Positions 8,882-17,874 of a DNA stretch of 64,000 nucleotides are shown piece by piece. The stretch is from contig NZ_ADNU01000023.1 of assembly GCF_000178455.1 (NCBI RefSeq), positions 62,001 through 126,000 on the forward strand. Reading direction: 5' to 3'. The translations under genes and the position numbers were made by a program. Source of the DNA: Brevibacterium mcbrellneri ATCC 49030 (lineage in GTDB: Bacteria > Actinomycetota > Actinomycetes > Actinomycetales > Brevibacteriaceae). Positions within the stretch are counted from its first letter, which is position 1; the number at the start of each line of letters is the position of its first letter. The notes below the pieces were generated by a model. It made no database searches, was not told the origin of the DNA, and worked only from the letters and a program-made list of their open reading frames with translations.

Positions 8882-9391
8882 CTAAATGCTTTTGCAGAGG
8901 GTTTTCGCGACCAGGTTGAGGTGATCCGTCATTTGACTGACCTCATTGCGGTGGGACTCTGTAATGGGTTCGAGAGCGCGACCCACCCGGCGGTAAAAGT
9001 CAACGGCTAAGTGCGCAGCTTTTTCCGTGTAGTACAAAACGATGCGGCGTTTGTCAGCGGCATCGCGGTCACGCACAATCAGTTCGCGTTCAGCCAGGCG
9101 CTCAAGGATCGACGTCAAAGTCGACGCAGAAAGCGACAAGTGCTCCGAAATGTACCCCGGCGTGACAGTGATGTCTTTATCGCTTGCGGTCATCACTGAC
9201 ATGAGCACATAAAAGTCCGCTTGGTTCAGATCGATTTCACGCGCGAAACGGGCGCCAACGAGGCGCAGAATCGTGCTCTGGCGAACGAGAGCATGGGTAA
9301 GCCCGGCGAGTTCATCATCGTTGATGCCTGGTGAAGGGAAATCGTCGGACCCCGTTATGGCAAAAAGTTCATTAAGGGAATCAGGCAACAT
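8882..9391 (-). CDS. MarR-family transcriptional regulator
   Basis: This 169-aa protein has a MarR winged helix. Helix-turn-helix region: YISEHLSLSASTLTSILERL, residues about 95-115. Wing: RDRDAADKRRIVLYYTEKA, matching the family's DxRxxxxxLT pattern. No Shine-Dalgarno sequence precedes ATG 9391, but TATGAT lies 6 nt upstream of it, so the mRNA may be leaderless. The gene is divergent from the nucleoside-transport operon across a 202-nt gap, so control of that operon is plausible but unproven. Its ligand is unknown. Confidence 0.85.
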   Translation of the reverse strand: MLPDSLNELFAITGSDDFPSPGINDDELAGLTHALVRQSTILRLVGARFAREIDLNQADFYVLMSVMTASDKDITVTPGYISEHLSLSASTLTSILERLAERELIVRDRDAADKRRIVLYYTEKAAHLAVDFYRRVGRALEPITESHRNEVSQMTDHLNLVAKTLCKSI

Positions 9392-9593
9392 ACGGCAATC
9401 ATATGCAATGCCTGATCAGAAGGTATATCTGTCTCAATTTAAAGGACATGTGAACATGGTGTGTCTTTTCAGTGAATCCGCTATTATTGGAACTGTTGTA
9501 AAGTTTGCCAGTTGCGCCAATGTGGCACGTGGCCCCCGCTGGTAGCCCTGACGGGGCGAAGGTTTCAGTGTGCCCAAAAGTTTAGGAGAAAAG

Positions 9594-10685
9594 GTGAAGC
9601 GTAAGTTTCTTGCTCCCGTTACCGCCATTTCAGTTATCACCGCACTAGCAGTTTCTGCGTGTGGCCAGGCTCCCGAAGAAGGCGGGGGCGACAAGCAGGC
9701 CTCAGATTTCAAGTCGTGCATCGTTTCTGATGCCGGTGGTTGGGACGACCGTTCCTTCAATGAGTCTTCCAAGGACGGTTTCGATCGTGCTGTTAACGAG
9801 TTCGGTTTGCAGAAGGGTGAAGCAGAGTCCAAGGATGACTCCGACTACGTCCAGAACGTTGACAACATGGTGCAGCAGGGATGCAACCTCATCTACGGTG
9901 TTGGTTTCAACCTGGCTGGTGTTCTCACCGACTCTGCAAAGCAGAACAAGGATGTTCACTACGCGCTGATCGACTCGACCTTCGCAGAAGCAGATGGAAC
10001 CCCCGTTGAAGTTGAGAACGGCAAGCCACTCCTCTTCAACACCGCAGAAGCCGCATTCCTCGCAGGCTACCTGGCAGCTGGTACCACGGAAACTGGAAAG
10101 GTAGCGACCTTCGGAGGAATGCAGATTCCTTCGGTTTCTATCTTCATGGACGGCTTTGCTGACGGTGTGAAGAAGTACAACGAAGACAACGGCAAAGACG
10201 TCAAGCTCCTGGGTTGGGACAAAGAAGCTCAGAAGGGCTCATTCTCTGGTGACTTCGACAACCAGTCGCAGGGTCAGGCCCTGACAGAACAGTTCCTGTC
10301 ACAGGGTGCAGACATCGTCATGCCGGTTGCTGGTCCGGTTGGACTGGGTGCCGCTGCGGCAGTCGCTAAGGACGACAAAGCACGCCTCATCTGGGTTGAC
10401 GCTGACGGTTACGAAGCAATCCCTGACTACAAGGACCGTGTTCTGACCTCGGTTGTGAAGCAGATTGCAAACGCTGTGTACGACACCACCGTTGAGTCCA
10501 AGGACGACAAGTTTTCGTCTGAACCATACGTCGGAACGCTTGAAAACGAAGGTGTGGGACTTGCTCCGTACCACGACTTCGAAAGCAAGATCGATGATGA
10601 ACTCAAGTCAAAGGTTGAAAACCTGAAGCAGGACATTATTGACGGCAAGATCAAGGTCGAAACCCCGAACGCGCCTACGAAGTAA
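9594..10685 (+). CDS. BMP-family nucleoside-binding lipoprotein (PnrA-like)
   Basis: GTG 9594 follows AGGAG by 5 nt. An upstream in-frame GTG (9570) has no RBS and would spoil the signal peptide. The 363-aa protein has a lipobox (VSAC, acylated C23), then the BMP pattern with DAGGWDDRSFNESSKDGF near the N-terminus and FGGMQIPSVSIFMDGFADG in the middle. Proteins of this family bind purine or pyrimidine nucleosides outside the membrane and deliver them to a CUT2-like ABC importer, encoded directly downstream. An intercistronic hairpin separates it from the ATPase gene, likely allowing excess binding protein. Salvage enzymes later in the run support nucleosides as substrates. Confidence 0.9.
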   Translation: MKRKFLAPVTAISVITALAVSACGQAPEEGGGDKQASDFKSCIVSDAGGWDDRSFNESSKDGFDRAVNEFGLQKGEAESKDDSDYVQNVDNMVQQGCNLIYGVGFNLAGVLTDSAKQNKDVHYALIDSTFAEADGTPVEVENGKPLLFNTAEAAFLAGYLAAGTTETGKVATFGGMQIPSVSIFMDGFADGVKKYNEDNGKDVKLLGWDKEAQKGSFSGDFDNQSQGQALTEQFLSQGADIVMPVAGPVGLGAAAAVAKDDKARLIWVDADGYEAIPDYKDRVLTSVVKQIANAVYDTTVESKDDKFSSEPYVGTLENEGVGLAPYHDFESKIDDELKSKVENLKQDIIDGKIKVETPNAPTK

Positions 10686-10695
10686 TTCCATAGCG

Positions 10696-10728
10696 ATACC
10701 CGGTCCGGAACTGTTCCGGCCCGGGTAT
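10696..10728 (+). terminator. Intercistronic hairpin after the nucleoside-binding lipoprotein gene
   Basis: 15-nt arms (10696-10710 and 10714-10728) pair with one mismatch around a 3-nt loop, followed by TGTTGT. It lies between binding-protein and ATPase genes, where partial termination or 3'-end protection is common. Confidence 0.7.
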
Positions 10729-10758
10729 TGTTGTGCTTGAGCCCTGTGAGGAGACACC

Positions 10759-12333
10759 GTGCAACTTGAATTACAAGGAATTACTAAGCGATTCGGGTCG
10801 TTTACTGCTAACGATTCGATTGACCTCACCCTTAAACCCGGCGAGATTCACGCTCTGCTTGGTGAAAACGGTGCAGGTAAATCTACGCTTATGAACGTCT
10901 TGTACGGGCTGTATGAACCCACAGAAGGATCAATCTTTCTTGACGGGAAGCCCGTAAAGTTTTCCGGCCCCGGCGACGCTGTCGCCGCTGGTATCGGAAT
11001 GGTGCACCAGCACTTCATGCTTATCCCTGTTTTCACGGTTGCCGAGTCGGTTGCCTTGGGTTACGAACCAACTAAGGCGCTGGGACTTCTCAACCTTGAC
11101 GAGGCTCGGTCCAAAGTGCGCGAAATTTCGGAACGGTTTGGGTTCGATATTGACCCGGACGCCGTTATCGGTGATTTGTCCGTGGGAGCGCAACAACGCG
11201 TAGAAATCATTAAAGCGCTGTCCCGTGACGCTCAAGTCTTGATTTTGGATGAGCCCACTGCAGTTCTGACACCACAAGAGACCGATGAACTCATCGAGAT
11301 CATGCGTCAGCTCAAAGAGCAGGGCACGTCGATTGTGTTCATTACTCACAAACTTCGTGAAGTCCGCGCCGTAGCTGATGCGATCACCGTGATCCGCCGC
11401 GGAAAAGTCGTCGGTACAGCTTCACCTGAATCGACCGAATCCGAGCTCGCTGGTTTGATGGTGGGGCGTGACGTCAACCTCACAACCGATAAGCAGGATG
11501 CACAAATTGGCGATGTGAAGTTCGCCATCAAGGACCTCACGGTTCTAGACAAGTCAGGGTTCCCAGCGGTCAAAGACATTTCATTTGAAGTGCGTGCCGG
11601 TGAGGTGTTAGCAATCGCCGGTGTGCAGGGGAATGGTCAGACAGAACTGACAGAAACCATCATTGGCCTTCGAACACCGGCACAGGGATCCATATCGCTT
11701 GGCGGAAACGAACTCGTGGGCACATCGGTGAAACACCGTTTGGACGCCGGAATAGGGTACGTCCCAGAAGACCGGTCCACAGACGGCATGATCAAAAACT
11801 TCTCGATCCGCGAAAACATGATTCTCGACTGGTACAACCGCCCGCCATACTCACAAGGGCTTGCGCTGAAGCCACAGGTTATTCGCGAAGAAGCTGCGAA
11901 GAAAGTCGAAGAGTTCGACATTCGGCTCGGAACAATTGACGACCCAATTTCCACTCTGTCTGGTGGTAACCAGCAGAAAGTCGTTTTGTCGCGAGAGTTG
12001 GGACGTGAACTTAAGCTCTTGATTGCCTCTCAACCCACTCGAGGTCTTGACGTTGGGTCAATCGAGTTCGTGCACAAACGCATTATTGCGGAACGCGACG
12101 CAGGTACTCCGTGCATTATCGTGTCCACGGAACTCGACGAAGTTCGTAACCTTGCTGACCGTGTTGCGGTTATGTACCGGGGAAGCATCGTGGGGATTGT
12201 CCCTGCTGATACCCCGCGTGACGCGTTGGGCCTCATGATGGCTGGAGCGTCGGAAGAAGAAGCTATGGCTCGCGTCGCTGATGGATCAGCAGTGACGGAA
12301 GTCAGTGAGGCAGCGCAGGAGGACATCGTATGA
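10759..12333 (+). CDS. Nucleoside ABC transporter, two-domain ATP-binding protein
   Basis: GTG 10759 follows GAGGAG; 524 aa. The first ATPase domain has Walker A GENGAGKST, signature LSVGAQQRVEI and LILDEPTAVL. The second begins near residue 255 with a degenerate Walker A (GVQGNGQTE) and signature LSGGNQQKVVLSREL. This tandem pattern with a weakened second site is typical of sugar and nucleoside (CUT2) importers. The stop overlaps the first permease start (ATGA), so expression is coupled. It should energise uptake with the two permeases and the BMP lipoprotein. Confidence 0.92.
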   Translation: MQLELQGITKRFGSFTANDSIDLTLKPGEIHALLGENGAGKSTLMNVLYGLYEPTEGSIFLDGKPVKFSGPGDAVAAGIGMVHQHFMLIPVFTVAESVALGYEPTKALGLLNLDEARSKVREISERFGFDIDPDAVIGDLSVGAQQRVEIIKALSRDAQVLILDEPTAVLTPQETDELIEIMRQLKEQGTSIVFITHKLREVRAVADAITVIRRGKVVGTASPESTESELAGLMVGRDVNLTTDKQDAQIGDVKFAIKDLTVLDKSGFPAVKDISFEVRAGEVLAIAGVQGNGQTELTETIIGLRTPAQGSISLGGNELVGTSVKHRLDAGIGYVPEDRSTDGMIKNFSIRENMILDWYNRPPYSQGLALKPQVIREEAAKKVEEFDIRLGTIDDPISTLSGGNQQKVVLSRELGRELKLLIASQPTRGLDVGSIEFVHKRIIAERDAGTPCIIVSTELDEVRNLADRVAVMYRGSIVGIVPADTPRDALGLMMAGASEEEAMARVADGSAVTEVSEAAQEDIV

Positions 12334-13538
12334 GCGCGCCCGTAAAAGAAAAGAAGACAGAAGCGCAATCGACACCACAGTCACCTTCGGTCATGCGGCA
12401 GATTGTGACCGGGACGTTCGGTGTATCAGTCTTGTCGATTGTTCTTGCGCTTGTGTTTGGGGCATTTCTGATCGCGTTCGCCAACCCAGACGTACAGCGA
12501 GCCGCGGGGTATTTTTTTGCCCGCCCCACTGACCTGCTGTACTACGCATGGACGTCCGTCAGTGAGGCGTATGTGGCGCTTTTTCGTGGAGCGATCTTTG
12601 ACTGGCAAGCGAATTCATTCACCCGCATGATTCGTCCTATAACCGAATCGCTCGTGCTGTCCACCCCACTCATCTTCACTGGTTTGGGAATTGCCTTGGC
12701 GTTTCGGTCTGGTCTGTTCAACATCGGTGGACAGGGACAGGTGATTCTTGGAGCCGTAACTGCTGGTTTTGTGGGTTATGCGATCAACTTGCCGCCGGTG
12801 ATTCACCTTCTAGTTGCGCTTGTAGCCGGAACGCTAGCGGGCGCTGTGTGGGCAGGAATCGCAGGTGTCCTCAAAGCACGCACAGGTGCCAACGAAGTGA
12901 TCGTGACAATCATGCTCAACTCGATCGCTGGATTCCTTCTGGCATATCTGCTCAAACAAGCGTGGTTTAGGCAAACAGGTTCAGCGAACCCCATCACTAC
13001 GGAGATCCACAGTTCTGCGGCATTGTTCCCGCTTCTCCCGGCTCCTTTCCGTCTGCACTTCGGTTTCCTGATCGCGATCGCCGCCACCGTGCTCGTGTGG
13101 TGGATTCTGGAACGATCAACGATTGGTTTTGAGTTCCGCGCAGTGGGGTCAAACCCTGAAGCATCCCGCACAGCAGGTATTTCTGTTCAGCGCGTCACCA
13201 TTCTGGTGATGGCGCTTGCCGGTGCACTCGCCGGTTTGGGCGGCGCGGCTCACGTGCTGGGAACTGAAATGAAGATTACAGGCGGTATTGCCGGGCAGAT
13301 CGGGTTTGACGCGATCACGGTAGCGTTGCTTGGGCGGTCCAGGCCGCTTGGTACGTTCTTTGCCGGTTTGCTGTTTGGTGCTCTGAAGTCCGGTGGGTAT
13401 CTCATGCAGGCACAGACTGGAACGCCCATCGACATCGTTTTGGTTGTGCAGTCAACGATCGTGCTTCTGATTGCGGCACCGCCGCTGGTCCGCGCGATCT
13501 TCCGTCTGCCAGCGCCCGTTGCTAAGGAGGCTGCATGA
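12330..13538 (+). CDS. Nucleoside ABC transporter permease 1
   Basis: This 402-aa protein starts at an ATGA overlap with the ATPase stop. It has a polar N-terminus of about 25 residues and about nine hydrophobic segments. Family motifs of BPD_transp_2 (CUT2-like) permeases are seen: GLFNIGGQGQ near residue 125, and the cytoplasmic GSNPEASRTAGI loop that contacts the ATPase. It forms the membrane channel with the next gene product, with which it also overlaps by ATGA. Confidence 0.92.
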   Translation: MSAPVKEKKTEAQSTPQSPSVMRQIVTGTFGVSVLSIVLALVFGAFLIAFANPDVQRAAGYFFARPTDLLYYAWTSVSEAYVALFRGAIFDWQANSFTRMIRPITESLVLSTPLIFTGLGIALAFRSGLFNIGGQGQVILGAVTAGFVGYAINLPPVIHLLVALVAGTLAGAVWAGIAGVLKARTGANEVIVTIMLNSIAGFLLAYLLKQAWFRQTGSANPITTEIHSSAALFPLLPAPFRLHFGFLIAIAATVLVWWILERSTIGFEFRAVGSNPEASRTAGISVQRVTILVMALAGALAGLGGAAHVLGTEMKITGGIAGQIGFDAITVALLGRSRPLGTFFAGLLFGALKSGGYLMQAQTGTPIDIVLVVQSTIVLLIAAPPLVRAIFRLPAPVAKEAA

Positions 13539-14812
13539 ACACCCTAACTAAGGAAGCACAAATGCCTACGGCTCTGCAGCCCGTTGAGTGGAAGTACCCC
13601 ATTGTCTACGGCGTTTTGGCTCTTCTGTCGCTTTTCGTGTTTGGGTTCGGGGCGCCTGGTGACGCTCAGACGACGTTCGCGTTTACCGCACCTGATGCGT
13701 TCATCTCTCTCCCAGATCTGGTGGTAGCTTCGAAGATTACTGCGATCGTGGTGGGTGTCATTCTCTTGGCACTTGCCGGTTTCAGTTTGTGGGCTACGCG
13801 TGCCCGGGCCGAGGTGGGAGTATGGCTCCCGCTGGCGTTCGGAGTTTTGTTTGTGTTTGCGTTCTTGACATGGGCCGGTGCGGGCCGAGGTGTCATTGCA
13901 ACGACCTCGTTGTTGGCTGGTGGCCTGGCGCTGTCCGTTCCGCTGATCTTTGGTGCCATGTGTGGTCTAGTTGGGGAACGTTCTGGCATTATCAACATTG
14001 CGATTGAGGGTCAGCTTTTGGCTGGCGCTTTCCTTGCAGCAGTGGTTGCCAGTGTTGCTAAGAACCCGTACGCAGGTCTGGTTGCAGCGCCACTGGCAGG
14101 GGCCATTGTGGGTGCAATCCTGGTGTTCTTTGCCGTGAAGTACTGGGTGAATCAGATCATTATTGGTGTTGTTCTCAACGTGCTCGTGGTGGGTCTGACT
14201 AACTTCTTGTTCTCGACTCTTCTCACGCAGAACCAAGAGCTGTGGAACACGCGCCAGGCGTTGCCGGCTTTACCTATTCCTCTGTTGAGTGAAATCCCGG
14301 TGCTTGGCCCCGTGTTCTTTAAGCAGAACATTTTGGTGTACCTCATGTATGTGGTTGTCATTGTTCTGCACGTGGCTGTGTTCCACTCCAAGTGGGGCTT
14401 GCGGATGCGTGCAATCGGTGAACACCCACGGGCTGCCGACACGGTGGGTATTCACGTCAACCGTGGACGTGTTCTGAACACGATCTTCGCTGGTGCGATC
14501 GCAGGTCTTGGTGGTGCGTTCTTTACGATCGGCTCAGGTTTGGCTTTCGGTAAAGAAATGACTGCCGGTCAGGGGTACATCGCTTTGGCCGCAATGATTT
14601 TGGGTAAGTGGAACCCATTTGGAGCGCTGTTCGCAGCGGTTCTGTTCGGGTTCACCAAGAACCTGGGTAACTCGCTTTCCGCGATCGGAGCACCTATTCC
14701 GCAGGACCTTCTGTTCATGTTGCCGTATATCGTGACGATCTTTGCGGTTGCAGGGTTCGTTGGGCAGGTTCGCCCACCTGCCGCAGAAGGTATCCCATAC
14801 TCCAAGCAGTAA
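13535..14812 (+). CDS. Nucleoside ABC transporter permease 2
   Basis: 425 aa, ATG 13535 overlapping the previous stop. It has about ten membrane segments, with the permease motif GERSGIINIAIEGQLL near residue 150 and the ATPase-contact loop IGEHPRAADTVGI near residue 300. The second internal ATG (13562) is possible but lacks an equally coupled RBS. Pairing of two different permeases is usual for BMP-type nucleoside importers. Cytidine deaminase follows 11 nt downstream. Confidence 0.92.
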   Translation: MNTLTKEAQMPTALQPVEWKYPIVYGVLALLSLFVFGFGAPGDAQTTFAFTAPDAFISLPDLVVASKITAIVVGVILLALAGFSLWATRARAEVGVWLPLAFGVLFVFAFLTWAGAGRGVIATTSLLAGGLALSVPLIFGAMCGLVGERSGIINIAIEGQLLAGAFLAAVVASVAKNPYAGLVAAPLAGAIVGAILVFFAVKYWVNQIIIGVVLNVLVVGLTNFLFSTLLTQNQELWNTRQALPALPIPLLSEIPVLGPVFFKQNILVYLMYVVVIVLHVAVFHSKWGLRMRAIGEHPRAADTVGIHVNRGRVLNTIFAGAIAGLGGAFFTIGSGLAFGKEMTAGQGYIALAAMILGKWNPFGALFAAVLFGFTKNLGNSLSAIGAPIPQDLLFMLPYIVTIFAVAGFVGQVRPPAAEGIPYSKQ

Positions 14813-14823
14813 AAGAGGTCAGG

Positions 14824-15207
14824 ATGGATTGGGACGTTTTGCGTGAGCGCGCACGTGCCGTGATGGAGAACGCGTATGTCCCGTATTCGAAATACCCAGT
14901 TGGCGTGGCCGCTCTTGTTGACGACGGTCGCATCATCGTGGGGTGCAACGTCGAGAATGCGTCCTACGGGTTAGGCCTGTGTGCCGAATGTGGCCTCGTT
15001 TCGGAGTTGCACCGGACGGGAGGTGGCCGGTTGGTGGCTTTTGCGTGCGTTGATAAACACGGCAACAAACTGGTGCCGTGTGGCCGGTGCCGTCAGCTGT
15101 TGTACGAACACGGTGGGCCAGATCTTCTTCTGGACATGCCGTCTGGGATCGCGTCGCTGTCCCAGGTTCTTCCTGAAGCTTTTGGACCCGATCACTTAAG
15201 GAGCTGA
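14824..15207 (+). CDS. cdd: Cytidine deaminase
   Basis: 127 aa, the usual size of the small tetrameric form. The zinc and catalytic motifs are clear: CAEC near residue 57 (here CAECGLVSE, with the catalytic Glu) and PCGRCRQ near residue 84. Substrate-binding NVENASYGLG is present. It converts cytidine and deoxycytidine to uridine and deoxyuridine, feeding the phosphorylase encoded next. The stop lies one base before the deoA start. Confidence 0.95.
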   Translation: MDWDVLRERARAVMENAYVPYSKYPVGVAALVDDGRIIVGCNVENASYGLGLCAECGLVSELHRTGGGRLVAFACVDKHGNKLVPCGRCRQLLYEHGGPDLLLDMPSGIASLSQVLPEAFGPDHLRS

Positions 15208-15208
15208 C

Positions 15209-16489
15209 ATGATCGAACCGTTTGATGCCGTGGATGTGATTCGCACAAAGCGTGATCGTGCCGAACTCAGTGACGAACAGATCGCATGGGTCATCGACGC
15301 CTACACGCGTGGTGTTGTTGCCGATGAGCAGATGTCGTCCTTGGGTATGGCGATCTTCCTCAACGGGATGAGCCCACGCGAAATCGCCCAGTGGACGCAC
15401 GCGATGATCGAGTCCGGTGAGCGGATGGACTTTTCCAGCTTGTCGAAACCCACCTCGGACAAGCACTCAACAGGGGGAGTGGGGGACAAGATCACTTTGC
15501 CACTGGCACCCTTGGTCGCAGTCTTTGACGTGGCCGTGCCGCAGCTGTCTGGACGTGGACTTGGGCACACCGGTGGCACGCTGGACAAGCTGGAATCGAT
15601 TCCCGGTTGGCGCGCGAACTTGAGCAACGACGAACTCATGAGCCAGCTTGAGGACATCGGCCCAGTGATCTGTGCTGCTGGAACTGGCCTGGCGCCGGCT
15701 GACAAGAAGCTCTATGCGTTGCGCGACATCACCGGAATCGTCGACTGCATTCCGCTCATCGCGTCATCGATCATGAGTAAGAAGATCGCTGAAGGCACCC
15801 AGGCATTGGTGCTTGATGTGAAGGCGGGTTCGGGAGCGTTCATGAAGGACGTCGAACAGGCGACCGCTCTTGCCCGCACCATGGTGGAGTTGGGGAAGAA
15901 CGCAGGTGTTGAGACCTCGGCGTTGATTACCGACATGTCGACCCCGCTTGGGCTCACGGTTGGTAACGCGCTGGAAGTCCGGGAGTCTGTTGAGGTGTTG
16001 GCAGGCGGAGGCCCAGCTGATGTCGTTGAGCTGACGGTTGAGCTGGCACGTGAGATGCTCGCACTGGTTGGGAAGACCGAGGTGGATGTCGAGGCCGCGC
16101 TGAAAGACGGTCGGGCGATGGACATGTGGAACCGCATGATTGAACGTCAGGGTGGCGACCCGTACGCGATCCTGCCAACCGCAAAAGAAACCCACACCGT
16201 GACTGCTGAAGAATCGGGCGTTGTCACAACCCTTGACGCGCTGAGTGTAGGAGTTGCCTCGTGGCGTTTGGGTGCTGGGCGCGCACGTAAGGAAGACCCA
16301 GTGCAGGCCGGTGCAGGTATTGAGTTGCACGCCAAACCAGGTGACACCGTGACTGCGGGCCAGCCTTTGATGACGTTGCACACGGACGAGCCGCAGCGTT
16401 TTGAACGTGCGCTCGAATCTCTCGAAGGTGCGTGGAGTATTGGCCAGCAGGCCGCGCCTCGCACTGTTATTTTGGACCGAGTTTCCTAA
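15209..16489 (+). CDS. deoA: Thymidine (pyrimidine nucleoside) phosphorylase
   Basis: 426 aa, ATG 15209 behind AAGGAG. The family signature is present ([12 protein letters not shown] near residues 82-93 and [20 protein letters not shown] near 114-133), as is the C-terminal PYNP domain. It phosphorolyses thymidine or deoxyuridine (and uridine in pyrimidine-type members) to base plus deoxyribose-1-phosphate. Context with cdd upstream and deoC downstream supports deoxyribonucleoside catabolism. Whether uridine is also used cannot be told here. Confidence 0.94.
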   Translation: MIEPFDAVDVIRTKRDRAELSDEQIAWVIDAYTRGVVADEQMSSLGMAIFLNGMSPREIAQWTHAMIESGERMDFSSLSKPTSDKHSTGGVGDKITLPLAPLVAVFDVAVPQLSGRGLGHTGGTLDKLESIPGWRANLSNDELMSQLEDIGPVICAAGTGLAPADKKLYALRDITGIVDCIPLIASSIMSKKIAEGTQALVLDVKAGSGAFMKDVEQATALARTMVELGKNAGVETSALITDMSTPLGLTVGNALEVRESVEVLAGGGPADVVELTVELAREMLALVGKTEVDVEAALKDGRAMDMWNRMIERQGGDPYAILPTAKETHTVTAEESGVVTTLDALSVGVASWRLGAGRARKEDPVQAGAGIELHAKPGDTVTAGQPLMTLHTDEPQRFERALESLEGAWSIGQQAAPRTVILDRVS

Positions 16490-16506
16490 CCGAAAGGACC
16501 CTCCCA

Positions 16507-17220
16507 ATGATCACCCGCACTGATGTTGCACAGATGATCGACCACACGCTTCTCAAGCCCGAATCAACTCCTGATGACTTCGCTGCGCTGGTTGAGGCCG
16601 GTAAGGAACTGGGTGTGAAGGCTGTGTGCGTATCGCCTTCCGCCCTGCCAGTCACCGACACTGGTGACCTGGTGGTGGCCACGGTTGTTGGCTTCCCGTC
16701 CGGTGCGGTCAAGCCACAGATTAAGACTGCCGAGGCGGCCCAGGCTGTACGCGACGGCGCCCGTGAGATCGACATGGTGATCAACGTGGGGCAGGCAATC
16801 GCGGGCGACTTCGCCGGGGTCGAAGCTGACATCAACGGGGTAGTGACTGCCGTTGCCGAGGCGGCAAAGGACTTAGGTCTTCCGGTTGCGACCGGCCCGG
16901 AGTCAGCGACTGAAGGTGCCGCGATCGTCAAGGTGATTATTGAGTCGGCGGCTTTGAACGACGAGCAGATTGTGGGTGCGTGCGAGGCTGCTGTGCGTGC
17001 AGGAGCCCACTACGTGAAAACATCGACTGGGTTCCACCCGGCAGGTGGCGCAAGTGCTCACGCTGTCAAACTGATGCGCTCAACCGTGGGCGATGCCCTG
17101 GGTGTCAAGGCTTCCGGTGGGATCCGTGACGCACAGGCAGCACAGTCCATGATCGAGGCTGGGGCGTCGCGCCTGGGCCTGTCAGGAAGTGCTGCCGTGC
17201 TCGACGGTTTCACGGCGTAA
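16507..17220 (+). CDS. deoC: Deoxyribose-phosphate aldolase
   Basis: 237 aa from ATG 16507 behind AAAGGA; an upstream in-frame ATG inside deoA has no RBS. The DeoC class I aldolase motifs are present: IDHTLLKPE at the start, EIDMVINVG in the middle, and the Schiff-base lysine in HYVKTSTGF, followed by KASGGIRD. It cleaves deoxyribose-5-phosphate to acetaldehyde and glyceraldehyde-3-phosphate. The last 117 bases of the gene are present a second time, 638 bp downstream, as an exact copy. Confidence 0.95.
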   Translation: MITRTDVAQMIDHTLLKPESTPDDFAALVEAGKELGVKAVCVSPSALPVTDTGDLVVATVVGFPSGAVKPQIKTAEAAQAVRDGAREIDMVINVGQAIAGDFAGVEADINGVVTAVAEAAKDLGLPVATGPESATEGAAIVKVIIESAALNDEQIVGACEAAVRAGAHYVKTSTGFHPAGGASAHAVKLMRSTVGDALGVKASGGIRDAQAAQSMIEAGASRLGLSGSAAVLDGFTA

Positions 17221-17223
17221 GCA
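17104..17223 (+). repeat. 120-bp exact direct repeat, copy 1 (3' end of deoC)
   Basis: The final 117 bases of deoC plus 3 bases beyond its stop recur without any difference at 17742-17861. This copy is joined to the intact deoC reading frame. Confidence 0.97.
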
Positions 17224-17236
17224 CCGTAAACGGTTG

Positions 17237-17295
17237 AAGGGCGTTGTTTGGGTGCGCCTGGCAAGGAGGTCACCCAAACAGCGCCCTTGATTTTC
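17237..17295 (+). terminator. Rho-independent terminator of the nucleoside salvage operon
   Basis: 18-nt arms at 17237-17254 and 17271-17288 pair with one G-U (AAGGGCG...CGCCCTT), followed by a T-rich run GATTTTCTTGT. It ends the deoC transcript. It lies within the segment enclosed by the deoC repeats. Confidence 0.85.
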
Positions 17296-17311
17296 TTGTA
17301 AAGGTATCTAG

Positions 17312-17551
17312 TCAGGGCCGTCGCAGGGAGACGATCACATACACAATCCAAAAGCTACCGAAAAGAAGGGTAAGTAGACCACTCCAAGGAAACAATAGCT
17401 CCGCTGGTGAGCCGTATATGTTTGCGTCGCGAGACATTCCTGTAATAGTTCCGCATGCAACAAATGTTGCCAAGCTCATTGCGAATGTAGCGCCCAAAAC
17501 AGTGTTTGTGATAATTTTTCGCGACATAGGCTTCCTCACTTCGGGTTGCAA
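17312..17551 (-). CDS. Small membrane protein in the deoC insert
   Basis: 79 codons (71 if translation starts at the internal Met of MSRKIITN, 17527). Two hydrophobic segments are predicted (about residues 16-35 and 52-75), with a basic end (SLRRP). No family is recognised. It lies entirely inside the 518-bp segment framed by the exact deoC-end repeats, so it probably arrived with that insert. Real coding status is uncertain. Confidence 0.45.
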   Translation of the reverse strand: MQPEVRKPMSRKIITNTVLGATFAMSLATFVACGTITGMSRDANIYGSPAELLFPWSGLLTLLFGSFWIVYVIVSLRRP

Positions 17552-17741
17552 GCTTGTGCGATGGTCTGGGGCAAATCTGTAGGAGTGATTTTGTGCCTAG
17601 GCTTTTTATTCTTTTGCCCTCTACCACGGACTTAATGAGCGACGCTTTTGCTACTGCATAATCAGTGCGCGTGATCACTCATACCTTGCACCGCGGTGTG
17701 CGATAAGTGATATGCACAATTGTACGGTACATCAACGGCGC

Positions 17742-17861
17742 GTCAAGGCTTCCGGTGGGATCCGTGACGCACAGGCAGCACAGTCCATGATCGAGGCTGG
17801 GGCGTCGCGCCTGGGCCTGTCAGGAAGTGCTGCCGTGCTCGACGGTTTCACGGCGTAAGCA
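17742..17861 (+). repeat. 120-bp exact direct repeat, copy 2 (orphan deoC 3' end)
   Basis: An exact copy of 17104-17223, cut off from any start codon and lying 13 bp before the stop of the convergent phosphohexomutase gene. Left of position 17742 the match stops abruptly. Confidence 0.97.
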
Positions 17862-17874
17862 GCTCAGCCACGTA

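Noticed and set aside
17355-17678. 107-codon minus-strand ORF in the deoC insert
   Set aside because: Only the first about 15 codons resemble DeoC; the rest looks non-coding. It is treated as a possible remnant, not a gene.
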